9,698 nt of DNA from Gemmatimonas sp. UBA2094. Its GTDB lineage: Bacteria; Gemmatimonadota; Gemmatimonadetes; Gemmatimonadales; Gemmatimonadaceae. Location of the stretch: positions 1 to 9,698 of the forward strand of contig DCZC01000220.1 of NCBI GenBank assembly GCA_002331565.1, given 5' to 3'. Below the pieces are notes generated by a model. The model searched no databases. It was not told where the DNA came from and saw nothing but the letters and a program-made list of their open reading frames with translations. A program made the translations under genes and the position numbers. Of the stretch, positions 1 through 7,788 are shown piece after piece (positions within the stretch are counted from its first letter, which is position 1; each line of letters begins with the position of its first letter).

Positions 1-1
1 G

Positions 2-202
2 CCGGCCGCCACGCTGACCGGCTGCGTGCCCGGCGTCGACGCGGCCACGCTGGGGCAACGGGTGATTGCCGCCGTCGGCGAAACGTTGCGCACGCGTGGC
101 CAGGTGCATCACCGTGACGCCGCCGCGACGGACGGATGGGCGGCGCTGGTGGCATCACACCACCGGCAGTTTTCGGATCCCGCGTGGCTCTGGCGCCGGT
201 AG
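2..202 (+). CDS. 3' end of a truncated gene, possibly lipoate/octanoyl-protein ligase family
   Basis: An open frame runs in from the left edge and stops at TAG 200-202, giving 66 C-terminal residues with no start in the window. Its third codon positions are G or C in about 55 of 66 codons, as in the operon downstream, so it looks truly coding. The C-terminal residues ALVASHHRQFSDPAWLWRR resemble the usual ending of LplA/LipM-type lipoate ligases and octanoyltransferases, where a short helix is followed by a Tyr/Phe-Ser-x-x-x-Trp-x-x-Arg motif. The preceding stretch, with a helix-forming AATLGQRVIAAVGETL segment, is compatible with that. This family attaches lipoyl or octanoyl groups to 2-oxoacid dehydrogenase and glycine-cleavage proteins. 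Coding status is fairly sure; the family is tentative because the catalytic part lies outside the window. Confidence 0.6.
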   Translation, partial: PAATLTGCVPGVDAATLGQRVIAAVGETLRTRGQVHHRDAAATDGWAALVASHHRQFSDPAWLWRR

Positions 203-260
203 CGCGAGCGGTCCATCGTACCCTGCGCAGACGTTGCGTCCGTCGGGCCGTCGGTCCGTC

Positions 261-284
261 GTGTGCGGGCCGGGCCGGGCACAC
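261..284 (+). terminator. weak hairpin between the truncated gene and the peptide operon
   Basis: GTGTGC (261-266) and GCACAC (279-284) are perfect inverted repeats around a G/C-only 12-base centre. The hairpin sits 58 bases after the upstream stop and 31 bases before the start of the binding-protein gene. It has no following T run, so it is not a classical intrinsic terminator. It could be a Rho-independent-like stop in a GC-rich genome, a leader structure, or chance. I see no convincing -35/-10 promoter in 203-315. Confidence 0.25.
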
Positions 285-315
285 GCCAAGCAACTCCCCG
301 AGTCCCCAGTGCTGC

Positions 316-2025
316 ATGCGTCCTGAATTCCCTAGCCGTGTGCGACGTGCGCGTCGCCTGCTCACCCTTGCCGGGGCGTTGTCGCTGGCCGCCGCTGCCG
401 CCTGCCGTGGCGACGACGAGCGGGCGGGAACCATCGGGGACGCCGGCGGGACCCTCATCGTAGTGATGCCGGCGGAACCGGGCACCCTCTTCCCGCCACA
501 GGTCACCGGCACGCAGGGCGGCGCCGTGATCAGCGCCCTGTTCGACAAGCTCGCCGATATCGGGCCGGCGCTCGAGACCTACGGCGACGCGGGCTTCCAG
601 CCTCGGCTGGCCCGCACGTGGCAATGGGCGCCCGACTCGCTGTCCATCGCCTTCACGCTCGACAGCGCCGCGCACTGGCACGACGGCGCGCCCCTGCGGG
701 CGGCCGACGTGGCCTACACGTTCCGCGTGTACACCAACGACAGCGTGGGCGCCGACGCGAAGTCGCTGCTCGCCAACATCGATTCGGTCACCGCGCCGGA
801 CGCGCGCACCGCCGTGTTCTGGTTCAAGCGCCGCACGCCGCAGCAGTTCTACGACGCGACCTACCCGATGTACATCCTGCCGGCCCACCTGCTCGATACG
901 ATGCCGATAGCGCAGGTGGGACGCGCCGCGTTCGCCCGCAAGCCGGTGGGCACGGGCCGGTTCCGCTTCGTCCGGTGGGACGCGGGTCAGCGCATCGAAG
1001 TCGTAGCCGACACCACCAACGCGGCCGGTCGCGCCAAGCTCGACCGCATCATCTGGAGCATCGCCCCCGACTTCGGCGCCGCAACGGTGAAGCTGTTCGC
1101 CGGCGAAGCGGATCTCCTCGAGCAGGTACGCACGGAAAACCTCGCGCAGCTCACGCAGACGCCGTCGTTGCGCCTCGTAGTGAATCCGGCGCTGTCGTAC
1201 AACTACCTCGGGTTCAATCAGCGCAACCCGGTGGACACCGCCACGCCGCACCCCGTGTTCGGCGACTCCCTGGTGCGCCGCGCCCTCTCGATGGCGGTCG
1301 ATCGGGAACGGCTCGTGCGCAACGTGCTCGACTCGCTCGGCACCGTCGCGCTCGCGCCGGCGCCGCGGGCGCTCATCCCCGACACCACGGCAATCAAGCC
1401 GCTGCGCTACGACCCGGCGGTGGCGCGCGCGCTGCTCGACTCGGCCGGATGGCGCGACAGCGACAACGACGGCGTGCGCGATCGCAACGGCGTGCCGCTG
1501 GCGTTCGACATCTCGGTGCCGAACAGCAGCCCCACCCGTCAGCGATTCGCCGTGCTGCTGCAGGAGCAGTTCAAGGCCATCGGCGTGAAGGCGACGCCGG
1601 TGCTGCTCGACGTGAATGCGTTTTTCGAGCGCGGGGCCAGGCTCGACTTCGATGCATCGATCGGTGGATGGGCCAGCTATCCCGGTCTCGTGGGCATCCG
1701 CCAGACATGGATGTCCAACGGCGAAAGCAACGAACTCCGCTACCGCAGCCGTGCGTTCGACGTGCTGGCCGACAGTGCCCTCTCGACCTTCGACCGCTCG
1801 CTGAGCCGGCAGCTGTGGGGACGCGCCTTCCAGCAGATCATCAACGACGCTCCCGCGATCTGGTTGTACGAACAGCGCGCGCCCGTGGCGCTGCACACGC
1901 GCTTCGTGGTGCCGCCGCTGCGCGCCGACGGGTGGTGGCACGGACTCGCCGATTGGTCGGTTGACCCGGCCCAGCGCATCGACCGTGACCGCATCGGGCT
2001 GACCGCCCCCGGAGGCGCGCGCTGA
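316..2025 (+). CDS. ABC transporter peptide-binding lipoprotein (SBP family 5, DppA/OppA-like)
   Basis: Extracytoplasmic solute-binding protein that captures peptides and delivers them to the permease pair encoded next. The ATG at 316 gives 569 residues and starts exactly at a lipoprotein signal: an Arg-rich n-region (RVRRARR), a hydrophobic stretch, then LSLAAAAAC with Cys30 as the likely lipidation site. The frame stays open upstream to 136, but that start would bury the signal peptide and overlap the previous gene. Family-5 landmarks are present: the W-HDGAPLRAADVAYTF block near residues 120-136 (consensus W.DG.plta.DV.yt), GTGRFRFVRW near 212-221, and GWRDSDNDGVRDRNGVPL in the C-terminal half. 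No Shine-Dalgarno is visible upstream. It is the first gene of the operon, and its stop overlaps the next start in CTGA. Peptide, nickel and some sugar binders share this fold; the neighbouring ATPases and POT gene favour peptides. Confidence 0.93.
   Translation: MRPEFPSRVRRARRLLTLAGALSLAAAAACRGDDERAGTIGDAGGTLIVVMPAEPGTLFPPQVTGTQGGAVISALFDKLADIGPALETYGDAGFQPRLARTWQWAPDSLSIAFTLDSAAHWHDGAPLRAADVAYTFRVYTNDSVGADAKSLLANIDSVTAPDARTAVFWFKRRTPQQFYDATYPMYILPAHLLDTMPIAQVGRAAFARKPVGTGRFRFVRWDAGQRIEVVADTTNAAGRAKLDRIIWSIAPDFGAATVKLFAGEADLLEQVRTENLAQLTQTPSLRLVVNPALSYNYLGFNQRNPVDTATPHPVFGDSLVRRALSMAVDRERLVRNVLDSLGTVALAPAPRALIPDTTAIKPLRYDPAVARALLDSAGWRDSDNDGVRDRNGVPLAFDISVPNSSPTRQRFAVLLQEQFKAIGVKATPVLLDVNAFFERGARLDFDASIGGWASYPGLVGIRQTWMSNGESNELRYRSRAFDVLADSALSTFDRSLSRQLWGRAFQQIINDAPAIWLYEQRAPVALHTRFVVPPLRADGWWHGLADWSVDPAQRIDRDRIGLTAPGGAR
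2011..2015 (+). promoter_or_regulatory. Shine-Dalgarno GGAGG that decides the first permease start
   Basis: GGAGG lies six bases before CTG 2022-2024, the ideal distance for a start codon at that position. It is the clearest ribosome-binding site in the operon. The alternative GTG at 2067 has only AAGG one base upstream, which is too close to function. Confidence 0.6.
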
Positions 2026-3026
2026 TCACCCCGTACCGGCGGACGAGTGCCCGCCTGCTGCAAGGCGTGGTCGCAGCCTTCGCTGCGGCCACCTTTGCGT
2101 TCGTGTGCATTCAGCTGGCTCCCGGCGACCCGGCCACCGCACTGGGCGAGGGCGTCCCCGCCGTGGTGCGCGCCCGCGCCCGCGCCGTGTACGGGTTCGA
2201 CGATCCGGTGCTGGTGCAGTACGGTCGATGGGTGTGCGCCATCCTTGGCGGCGATTTCGGGTATTCCACGTCGCAGCATCGCCCCGCCCTCGATGTCGTG
2301 CTCGATGCCATCCCCAACAGTCTGGCCATCGTGCTGCCGGGGCTGCTGCTCGCCCTCGTCGCCGGCTCGACCGTGGGCACGTGGCAGGGGATCCACGCGG
2401 GGAGCCGCCGCGACCGGTGGCTGTCGCGCCTCGTGTTCGTACTCCATGTGCTGCCCGAGTTTTTCCTCGCGCTGGCGTTGCTCGTGCTGTTCAGCATCGC
2501 GTGGCCGCTCTTGCCGAGCGGCGGCGTGGTGAGCGACACGCACGCGTACCTCTCGCCCATGGCGCAATTCGCCGATCGCCTGCGGCATCTCGTCCTCCCG
2601 TGTCTGGTGGTCGCGCTGTTCGGCGCCGCGACGCTGGTGCGCTTCCAGCGCCAGAGCATGCGCGACACCATCGAGCTGCCATTCGTGCGCACGGCGTTCG
2701 CCAATGGATTGCCGCCGCGTCGCGTGTATCTGGGCGCATGGCGCGCCTCGCTGCTGCCCGTGCTCACGATGCTCGGCGTGCTGCTCCCCTTCGCGGTGCT
2801 CGGGCTCGTCTTCGTCGAACAGATCTTCGCGTGGCCCGGGCTTGGTCTCGCGCTCTTCAACGCCATCAACGCGCGGGATTACGACGTGGTGGCCGCCTGC
2901 GTGGTAGCCCAGGGGCTGATCACCGGCGCCGGTTCGGTTGCGGTGGAGCTGCTGCGGGAAGCGGTCGATCCACGCCTCGCCGATGCCGCGATGGAATCGT
3001 CGGCGCAGCTCGCGGCCCGGTCGTGA
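2022..3026 (+). CDS. peptide ABC transporter permease, DppB/OppB-like (probable CTG start)
   Basis: Inner-membrane subunit forming half of the translocation channel. The N-terminal hydrophobic helix is followed by the DppB hallmark QLAPGDP. Several further hydrophobic segments follow, and the EAA coupling loop lies near residues 219-245 (FVRTAFANGLPPRRVYLGAW, then a conserved LLP), which docks on the ATPases. The length of 334 residues fits the family. Start choice: the first ATG/GTG/TTG in frame is GTG 2067, which would remove the usual basic N-terminus (YRRTSARLLQG). CTG 2022 restores it, has GGAGG six bases upstream, and overlaps the preceding stop as CTGA, matching the GTGA overlaps at the other four junctions. 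An in-frame stop at 1986-1988 rules out a longer form. The family is certain; the CTG start is a strong inference, with 2067 as the conventional alternative. Confidence 0.93.
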   Translation: MITPYRRTSARLLQGVVAAFAAATFAFVCIQLAPGDPATALGEGVPAVVRARARAVYGFDDPVLVQYGRWVCAILGGDFGYSTSQHRPALDVVLDAIPNSLAIVLPGLLLALVAGSTVGTWQGIHAGSRRDRWLSRLVFVLHVLPEFFLALALLVLFSIAWPLLPSGGVVSDTHAYLSPMAQFADRLRHLVLPCLVVALFGAATLVRFQRQSMRDTIELPFVRTAFANGLPPRRVYLGAWRASLLPVLTMLGVLLPFAVLGLVFVEQIFAWPGLGLALFNAINARDYDVVAACVVAQGLITGAGSVAVELLREAVDPRLADAAMESSAQLAARS

Positions 3027-3901
3027 CGCGCCATCCGCTCTGGTGGGGCGTGTGGCTCCTCCTCGGCCTCGCCGCGCTGGCCGTCGTGGCGCCGTGGCTC
3101 GCCCCGTACGACCCGAACGCGTCGCTCGATCTCATCGGCCTCAAGAGCCAACCGCCCTCATGGGCGCACCCCTTCGGCACGGATCCGTACTCGCGCGACG
3201 TGCTGAGCCGCGTGCTGTACGGCACGCGGATCTCGGTGAGCTTCGCGCTGCTCGCCGTGTCGATCGTCGTGGTAATCGGTACCGTCTACGGGACCGCGAT
3301 GGCCTTTGCGCCGCCGCGGCTGGCCACGCTGCTGCGGCGCACGCTGGACCTGCTCATCGCCGTGCCGCGCCTGCTCGTGCTGCTGGCCGTTGCCGGGGTG
3401 ACGGGACCACTGGCGATGCCCTCGCTGGTGCTGCTCACGGCCGGCACCGGCTGGTACGCCTGCGCGCGACTCGTGCACGACGACCTGATGGCGCTGCGGA
3501 CGCGGGAGTTCACCATCGCGGCGCGGGCCACCGGCGTGCCCGTGGTGCGGCTCGTCTCGCATCACCTCCTCCCGCACGTCACGCCCACGCTCATGACGCT
3601 GACCACGCTCGCCGTTGCCGGTACCATCGGACTGGAAGCAGGGCTCAGCTTTCTGGGGCTCGGCATCCAGCCGCCCACGGCGAGTTGGGGCAACATCATC
3701 CGCGACGGCGCGGGACTCGTGCCCTCGCAGTGGTGGCTCACGGTGTTTCCGTCTCTGGCGATGCTGCTACCGGTATTGGCGTGCAACGCCGTGGGCGACG
3801 CCTTGCGCGACCGCTTCGCGTCGACCCACTTTGGCGGGTCCGTGCCCCCGGCGGGATCGTTGCCGGCGCCGATGCGCTCCCCCCACGTGCTTCGTTCGTG
3901 A
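3023..3901 (+). CDS. peptide ABC transporter permease, DppC/OppC-like
   Basis: Second channel subunit, 292 residues from GTG 3023, whose last two bases begin the TGA of the upstream permease (GTGA). One N-terminal membrane helix ends in APWLAPYDP, the usual DppC motif. The family signature follows: HPFGTDPYSRDVLSRVLYGT with RISVSFALLAVS. The EAA loop is near residues 163-187 (FTIAARATGVPVVRLVSHHL, then LPH), followed by LEAGLSFLGLGIQPPTASWG and a cytoplasmic GDALRDRF ending typical of the family. The frame is open far upstream to 2105, but that part is a high-GC shadow of the DppB-like gene. No Shine-Dalgarno is visible, so translation probably depends on coupling to the upstream cistron. Confidence 0.94.
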   Translation: MTRHPLWWGVWLLLGLAALAVVAPWLAPYDPNASLDLIGLKSQPPSWAHPFGTDPYSRDVLSRVLYGTRISVSFALLAVSIVVVIGTVYGTAMAFAPPRLATLLRRTLDLLIAVPRLLVLLAVAGVTGPLAMPSLVLLTAGTGWYACARLVHDDLMALRTREFTIAARATGVPVVRLVSHHLLPHVTPTLMTLTTLAVAGTIGLEAGLSFLGLGIQPPTASWGNIIRDGAGLVPSQWWLTVFPSLAMLLPVLACNAVGDALRDRFASTHFGGSVPPAGSLPAPMRSPHVLRS

Positions 3902-4923
3902 CGCCTCACCACCAGACCTTGCTCGACGTGCAGGCCCTGCAGGTCACGTTTCCCGGCCGCGCGGGGATGGTGCGCGCCGTCGACGGCGTGTCCTTCACGG
4001 TGGCGGCGGGCGAAACCGTGTGCCTCGTGGGCGAGTCGGGGTGCGGCAAGTCGCTCACCGCGATGTCACTGCTGCGACTGGTTCCGCCGCCGGGCCGCAT
4101 CGAGACGGGGGGCCACATCCGCTTCGATGGCCGCGACATCCTCACGCTCGACGAGCCGGCGCTGCGCAGCATCCGCGGCCGTGAGATGGCGATGATTTTT
4201 CAGGAGCCAAGCACCGCGCTCAACCCGGTGCTCACGGTGGGTGATCAGATCGCCGAGGTCGTGCGGGTGCACACGCGGTGCAGCCGGCAGGAGGCGTGGC
4301 AGCGCACCGAGGCGGCGCTGGCGCAGGTGGGCATCGCCGATGCGCCGCGTCGTGCCAGACAATACCCGCACGAACTGTCGGGCGGCCTGCGGCAGCGTGT
4401 GATGATCGCCATGGCGCTGGTGCTTTCGCCGCGGCTCGTGATCGCCGACGAACCCACCACGGCGCTCGACGTCACCATCCAGGCGCAGATCCTCGACCTG
4501 CTGCGTGAGCTCCGTGCGCGTACGGGCATGGCCCTGCTGCTCATCACCCATGACCTCGGGGTGGTGGCGGAAATGGCCTCCCGCGTGATCGTGATGTACG
4601 CGGGGCGCGTGGTGGAGGAGGCGCCGGTCGAGCCCCTGTTCTCGTCCCCGCACATGCCGTATACCGAAGGCCTGCTCAGGGCGATGCCGCGGCTCGATGA
4701 CGGCGCGTCATCGGAGCGCCTCAGCACCATCGCCGGCACGGTGCCGTCACCCGACGCGCTCCCCAGCGGCTGCACCTTCCGCGACCGGTGCCCCTACGCG
4801 TGGGAGCGCTGCGCCCGCGAGGAGCCGGCGTTGCATCAGGTGGGCGCCGCGCATCGCGTCCGCTGTCATCTGGTGCAGGAACCGGATCGGCGTGTGCCGA
4901 CGGCCGCCGGGGCACGCGCGTGA
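3898..4923 (+). CDS. peptide ABC transporter ATPase, OppD/DppD-like
   Basis: One of two nucleotide-binding subunits that power peptide import; cytoplasmic, docked on the permeases. GTG 3898 overlaps the upstream stop (GTGA) and gives 341 residues, normal for the family. All ABC motifs are intact: Walker A GESGCGKS (45-52), Q-loop Gln102 in FQEP, signature LSGGLRQR (160-167), Walker B with D184-E185 in LVIADE, D-loop ALD (189-191) and switch His218. The C-terminal oligopeptide/dipeptide extension holds four cysteines at 292, 298, 305 and 323 (GC-x5-C-x6-C-x17-C). In related oligopeptide transporters such a cluster binds an iron-sulfur centre; that it does so here is inferred. The LSGGLRQR form of the signature is usual for the D-type subunit. 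Confidence 0.95.
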   Translation: MTPHHQTLLDVQALQVTFPGRAGMVRAVDGVSFTVAAGETVCLVGESGCGKSLTAMSLLRLVPPPGRIETGGHIRFDGRDILTLDEPALRSIRGREMAMIFQEPSTALNPVLTVGDQIAEVVRVHTRCSRQEAWQRTEAALAQVGIADAPRRARQYPHELSGGLRQRVMIAMALVLSPRLVIADEPTTALDVTIQAQILDLLRELRARTGMALLLITHDLGVVAEMASRVIVMYAGRVVEEAPVEPLFSSPHMPYTEGLLRAMPRLDDGASSERLSTIAGTVPSPDALPSGCTFRDRCPYAWERCAREEPALHQVGAAHRVRCHLVQEPDRRVPTAAGARA

Positions 4924-5933
4924 CGATGCCGCCCGCCACGGTAGCGCCGCTGCTCTCGGTGCGCGGCCTCACGAAGCATTTCCCGGTGCGCCGCGGGCTG
5001 TTGCAGCGCGTGACCGGCGCGGTGAAGGCGGTGGACGACGTGTCGTTCGACGTGGCGCGCGGTGAAACCCTCGCGCTGGTGGGCGAGTCGGGGTGCGGCA
5101 AGACCACCACCGGCCGGGCGCTGCTGCGTCTCGTCGAACCCACGCGCGGGTCGGTGCACTTCGGCGGCACCGACATCCTGGCGCTGAAGGGCGAGGCGCT
5201 GCGTCGCATGCGGCGTCATATGCAGATCGTGTTTCAGGACCCGTACGGCTCGCTCAATCCGCGCATGACGGTGGGCGAGGCGATCCGCGAAGGGTTGCTG
5301 GTGCACCGGATCGCCGAAGGGCACGAAGCCGACCGGCGCGTCGCGCGACTGCTCGAGGAAGTGGGGTTGCGTGCGGAGTACGCGTCGCGCCTGCCGCACG
5401 AGTTCTCCGGCGGGCAACGGCAGCGCGTCGGCATCGCCCGGGCGCTTGCGGTGGAGCCGTCGTTCATCGTGTGCGACGAACCGGTGTCGGCGCTCGACGT
5501 GAGCGTGCAGGCGCAGGTGGTGAACCTGCTGCGCGACCTGCAACGTGATCGCGGGCTGTCGTATCTGTTCATCGCGCACGATCTGGCGGTGGTTTCGCAC
5601 ATGGCCGACCGCGTGGCCGTGATGTACCTCGGCCGCATCGTGGAGCTCGCCCCGCGCGCGGCGCTCTTTGCCGGGGCGCGCATGCCGTACACGAAGGCGT
5701 TGTTGTCGGCCGTGCCCGTGCCCGTGCCCGGCGCCGTGCGCCGGCGTATGCTATTGCAGGGCGACCCGCCGTCCCCGGTGGACCCACCGCCGGGTTGCGT
5801 GTTTCATCCCCGATGTCCGCATCCGGCCAAGGATGCGGCCTGCACCCGTGTCGTACCGCCGCTCGAAGAAAAGGCCCCCGGGCACTTCGTGGCGTGCATC
5901 AAGGAACCTCCCACCTCAGTCCCCTCCCCGTGA
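4920..5933 (+). CDS. peptide ABC transporter ATPase, OppF/DppF-like
   Basis: Partner ATPase of the preceding gene. GTG 4920 overlaps the upstream stop as GTGA and gives 337 residues; ATG 4926, two codons later, is an alternative but breaks the overlap pattern. A loose GGGG at 4909-4912 may help ribosome binding. Motifs: Walker A GESGCGKT (55-62), Q-loop Gln106 in [16 protein letters not shown] (typical of F-type subunits), signature FSGGQRQR (162-169), Walker B D186-E187 in FIVCDEP, D-loop ALD and His220. The C-terminal domain carries Cys293, Cys299, Cys308 and Cys326 in the GCVFHPRCP context, so both ATPases have complete four-cysteine sets. A small Val-Pro run (VPVPVPG, 265-271) from a GTGCCC microrepeat precedes that domain. 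Heterodimeric ATPase pairs are the rule in Dpp/Opp importers. Confidence 0.95.
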   Translation: MTMPPATVAPLLSVRGLTKHFPVRRGLLQRVTGAVKAVDDVSFDVARGETLALVGESGCGKTTTGRALLRLVEPTRGSVHFGGTDILALKGEALRRMRRHMQIVFQDPYGSLNPRMTVGEAIREGLLVHRIAEGHEADRRVARLLEEVGLRAEYASRLPHEFSGGQRQRVGIARALAVEPSFIVCDEPVSALDVSVQAQVVNLLRDLQRDRGLSYLFIAHDLAVVSHMADRVAVMYLGRIVELAPRAALFAGARMPYTKALLSAVPVPVPGAVRRRMLLQGDPPSPVDPPPGCVFHPRCPHPAKDAACTRVVPPLEEKAPGHFVACIKEPPTSVPSP

Positions 5934-7459
5934 GCACCGCCGTCACCAACGACCGCTCCTTCTTCGGCCATCCCAAGGGACTCGGTCTGCTCTTCACCAC
6001 CGAAATGTGGGAGCGCTTCTCGTATTACGGGTTGCGCCCGCTCCTCGTGCTCTTCATGGCCGCCGCCCTCAACGAGGGTGGCTTCGGCCTCGAACGCACG
6101 CAGGCCTCCGCCATCGTCGGCATCTACGCGGCGTGCGTGTATCTCGCGTCGCTGCCCGGCGGCTGGATCGCCGACCGGTGGCTGGGGCTGCGTCGCGCCA
6201 TTCTCCTCGGAGCGGTGCTCATCACCGGCGGGCACCTCGCCATCGGGGTGTCGGGCTTCGCCGGTGCGGGCATCGGGAAGATCTTCTTCTTCCTGGGGCT
6301 GGTACTCATCGTGCTCGGCACCGGGCTGCTCAAGCCGAACATTTCGGCCATCGTGGGGGACCTCTACCCCGAGGGCGGGGCGCGCCGCGATGCCGGCTTC
6401 TCGATCTTCTACATGGGGATCAACACCGGCGCCTTCGTGGGCCAGCTGGTGACCGGCTACCTCGGTGAGCGCGTGAGCTGGCACTGGGGCTTCGGCGCCG
6501 CCGGCATCGGCATGGCGTTCGGCCTGGTGAGCTTCTGGTTGCTGTCGCGCAAGCTGCTTGGCCCCATCGGCGACGACATCGTGCGCAACCCCGATGCCAC
6601 GGTGCAGGCGAAGCAGGAGCGCACCGTCCGCACCAGCACGCTCGCCGGGCTCGGCGTACTCGCCCTGGTCTTCGCGCTCGCGGCGAGCGGCGTCATCACC
6701 ATCGATCCGCAGCAGGTGGGCGGGGCGATGACGTTCGTGCTTGTGGGCATCGCCGTGGTGTTCTTCGCGTACATCTTCGCGTTCGGCGGTCTCACAGGCG
6801 ACGAAAAGAAGCGCAGCGCGGTGATCTTCGTGCTCTTCGTCTTCGCCGCGATCTTCTGGGCGGCATTCGAACAAGCGCCCACATCGCTGCAGCTGTTCGC
6901 GAACGACTTCACCGATCGCAACCTGTTCGGGTTCGAGATCCCGGCGACATGGTTTCAGTCGGTGAACTCGCTGTTCATCATCATCATGTCGCCCGTCTTC
7001 GCCGCGCTGTGGATCGTGCTGGCCAAACGCCACATCGACCTGTCGAGTCCGGCCAAGTTCGCGCTGGGGCTCGCGCTCGCCGGCGCGGGCTTCCTGCTCA
7101 TGGTCTCGGCGGCCAATCAGGTCGTCGCCAGTGGCGGTACCGCGCTCGTCTCGCCGTGGTGGCTGATCGCCAGCTACTTCTTCCAGACCTGCGGCGAGCT
7201 CTTCCTCAGCCCCGTCGGCCTGTCGAGCATGACCAAGCTCGCCCCGCGCCGGTACGTGGGACAGATGATGGGCATCTGGTTCCTCGCCGCGTCGGTGGGC
7301 AACCTCGTCGCCGGGCTCGTGGGCGGGCAAGTCGACCCCACCAAGCTCGAACAGACGCCCGCGGTGTTCAGCGGAACCGCCATTGCGCTGTTCGTCAGCA
7401 CGGCGATACTGCTGGCGATGGTCGTGCCGATCCGCCGCATGATGGCGTCAGTCAAGTAA
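5930..7459 (+). CDS. POT/PTR2-family proton-coupled oligopeptide symporter
   Basis: Multi-helix inner-membrane transporter of the major facilitator superfamily that imports di- and tripeptides with protons. GTG 5930 overlaps the OppF-like stop (GTGA) and gives 509 residues, typical for bacterial members with two extra central helices. Diagnostic motifs: ExxER in [10 protein letters not shown] (Glu25, Glu28, Arg29), which couples proton and peptide binding; an MFS motif-A-like [11 protein letters not shown] after helix 2; Lys135 in [14 protein letters not shown]; the PTR2 signature FYMGINTGA (160-168); and Glu314 in [14 protein letters not shown] on the seventh helix. All the key charged residues are present, so the protein looks functional. 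It ends at TAA 7457-7459, just before the repeat region. Being last in a Dpp/Opp operon ties it to the same peptide-uptake task. A frame extending upstream to 5795 is a shadow of the ATPase gene. Confidence 0.94.
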   Translation: MSTAVTNDRSFFGHPKGLGLLFTTEMWERFSYYGLRPLLVLFMAAALNEGGFGLERTQASAIVGIYAACVYLASLPGGWIADRWLGLRRAILLGAVLITGGHLAIGVSGFAGAGIGKIFFFLGLVLIVLGTGLLKPNISAIVGDLYPEGGARRDAGFSIFYMGINTGAFVGQLVTGYLGERVSWHWGFGAAGIGMAFGLVSFWLLSRKLLGPIGDDIVRNPDATVQAKQERTVRTSTLAGLGVLALVFALAASGVITIDPQQVGGAMTFVLVGIAVVFFAYIFAFGGLTGDEKKRSAVIFVLFVFAAIFWAAFEQAPTSLQLFANDFTDRNLFGFEIPATWFQSVNSLFIIIMSPVFAALWIVLAKRHIDLSSPAKFALGLALAGAGFLLMVSAANQVVASGGTALVSPWWLIASYFFQTCGELFLSPVGLSSMTKLAPRRYVGQMMGIWFLAASVGNLVAGLVGGQVDPTKLEQTPAVFSGTAIALFVSTAILLAMVVPIRRMMASVK

Positions 7460-7504
7460 CGCGGGAGACCACGTAGGTACGCGCGGGACTACGCGCGGTG
7501 GACG

Positions 7505-7560
7505 ACGCGTTGGGACCGACGCGCTGGGAAAAACGCGCTGGGACCGACACGTTGGGACCA
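7505..7560 (+). repeat. four 14-bp tandem units in the left arm
   Basis: Consecutive units of consensus ACGCGYTGGGAMMR at 7505, 7519, 7533 and 7547. The second unit ends in AAAA where the others end in ACCG or ACCA. The period of 14 is not a multiple of three, which argues against protein coding. Confidence 0.85.
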
Positions 7561-7565
7561 ACGTG
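7548..7565. repeat. nested palindrome in the left arm
   Basis: CACGTTGG (7548-7555) and CCAACGTG (7558-7565) are perfect inverted repeats around a 2-base centre. The same palindrome recurs in the right arm. It could be a protein-binding site or a cruciform seed; this is inference. Confidence 0.7.
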
Positions 7566-7612
7566 GCAGGGGCGCGGCGGACGACGCGGCTGTACGACGC
7601 ATGGAAGGACGC

Positions 7613-7647
7613 GCGCCCGGCTCGGCCTTCGGCCGGGTGCCGGGCGC
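7613..7647. terminator. strong GC hairpin after the POT gene, terminator-like
   Basis: GCGCCCGGC (7613-7621) pairs with GCCGGGCGC (7639-7647); inside, CGGCC (7623-7627) pairs with GGCCG (7631-7635) around a TTC loop, with a small asymmetric internal bulge. It is the most stable local hairpin in the spacer. It lacks a downstream T run, so intrinsic termination is possible but unproven; it sits 153 bp past the POT stop codon. Confidence 0.4.
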
Positions 7648-7648
7648 T

Positions 7649-7708
7649 GCGTTGTTCCCGGCGTTGTTCCCCGCGTTGTTCCCCGCGTTGTTCCCGGCGT
7701 TGTTCCCC
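7649..7708. repeat. five 12-bp tandem repeats
   Basis: Five consecutive units of GCGTTGTTCCCS at 7649, 7661, 7673, 7685 and 7697, followed by a partial GCGT. They differ only at the last base (G or C). The array lies in the spacer between the inverted-repeat arms. On the minus strand one frame would read repeated Asn-Asn-Ala-Gly, but no supporting gene is visible. Near identity of the units suggests recent expansion or slippage. Confidence 0.9.
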
Positions 7709-7716
7709 GCGTCAGG

Positions 7717-7739
7717 TGCCCGCCCAAAAGGGCCGGGCA
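7717..7739. terminator. AAAA-loop hairpin, possible bidirectional terminator
   Basis: TGCCCGCCC (7717-7725) pairs with GGGCCGGGCA (7730-7739, one bulged C) around an AAAA loop. It is compact and symmetrical and lies between convergent genes, as a bidirectional terminator would. No T tract follows on either strand, so confidence is low. Confidence 0.35.
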
Positions 7740-7788
7740 TCACGTAGTCCACCGCGTCGTGCAGCGGCGTCGTCCACCGCGCCCCTGC

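Larger units (their letters stand above)
7478..7600 (+). repeat. left arm of a 123-bp inverted repeat
   Basis: This arm matches the reverse complement of 7754-7876 with no gaps over 123 bp and 10 mismatches (at 7487, 7510, 7511, 7518, 7524, 7538, 7546, 7578, 7588 and 7593), about 92% identity. The longest perfect block is 7547-7577. The mismatches are mostly transitions. The arm starts 18 bp after the POT stop codon. Copied as RNA, the two arms would form one very long stem around a 153-base spacer. Confidence 0.9.

Noticed and set aside
136..315. Upstream extension of the binding-protein gene from ATG 136
   Set aside because: It would overlap the preceding gene and place 60 residues before a clear lipoprotein signal peptide.
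203..315. Sigma-70-type promoter for the peptide operon
   Set aside because: The region must contain or follow a promoter, but no -35/-10 pair at proper spacing stands out in this GC-rich stretch, so none is called.
109..1941. Long open frame of 610 codons on the minus strand opposite the binding-protein gene
   Set aside because: Composed mostly of Arg, Ala, Gly and His in low-complexity runs, with no domain resemblance; it is the antisense shadow common in GC-rich genes. The plus strand carries clear family-5 motifs.
2105..3022. Plus-strand frame that extends the second permease upstream by 306 codons
   Set aside because: Arg/Pro/Ala-rich shadow of the first permease. GTG 3023 gives the expected length and a GTGA overlap.
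5804..7330. 508-codon minus-strand frame opposite the POT transporter
   Set aside because: Highly charged, low-complexity translation without recognisable domains; the plus strand has all POT motifs.
7649..7708. CRISPR array
   Set aside because: Units are 12 bp, directly adjacent with no spacers, and no cas gene is present.
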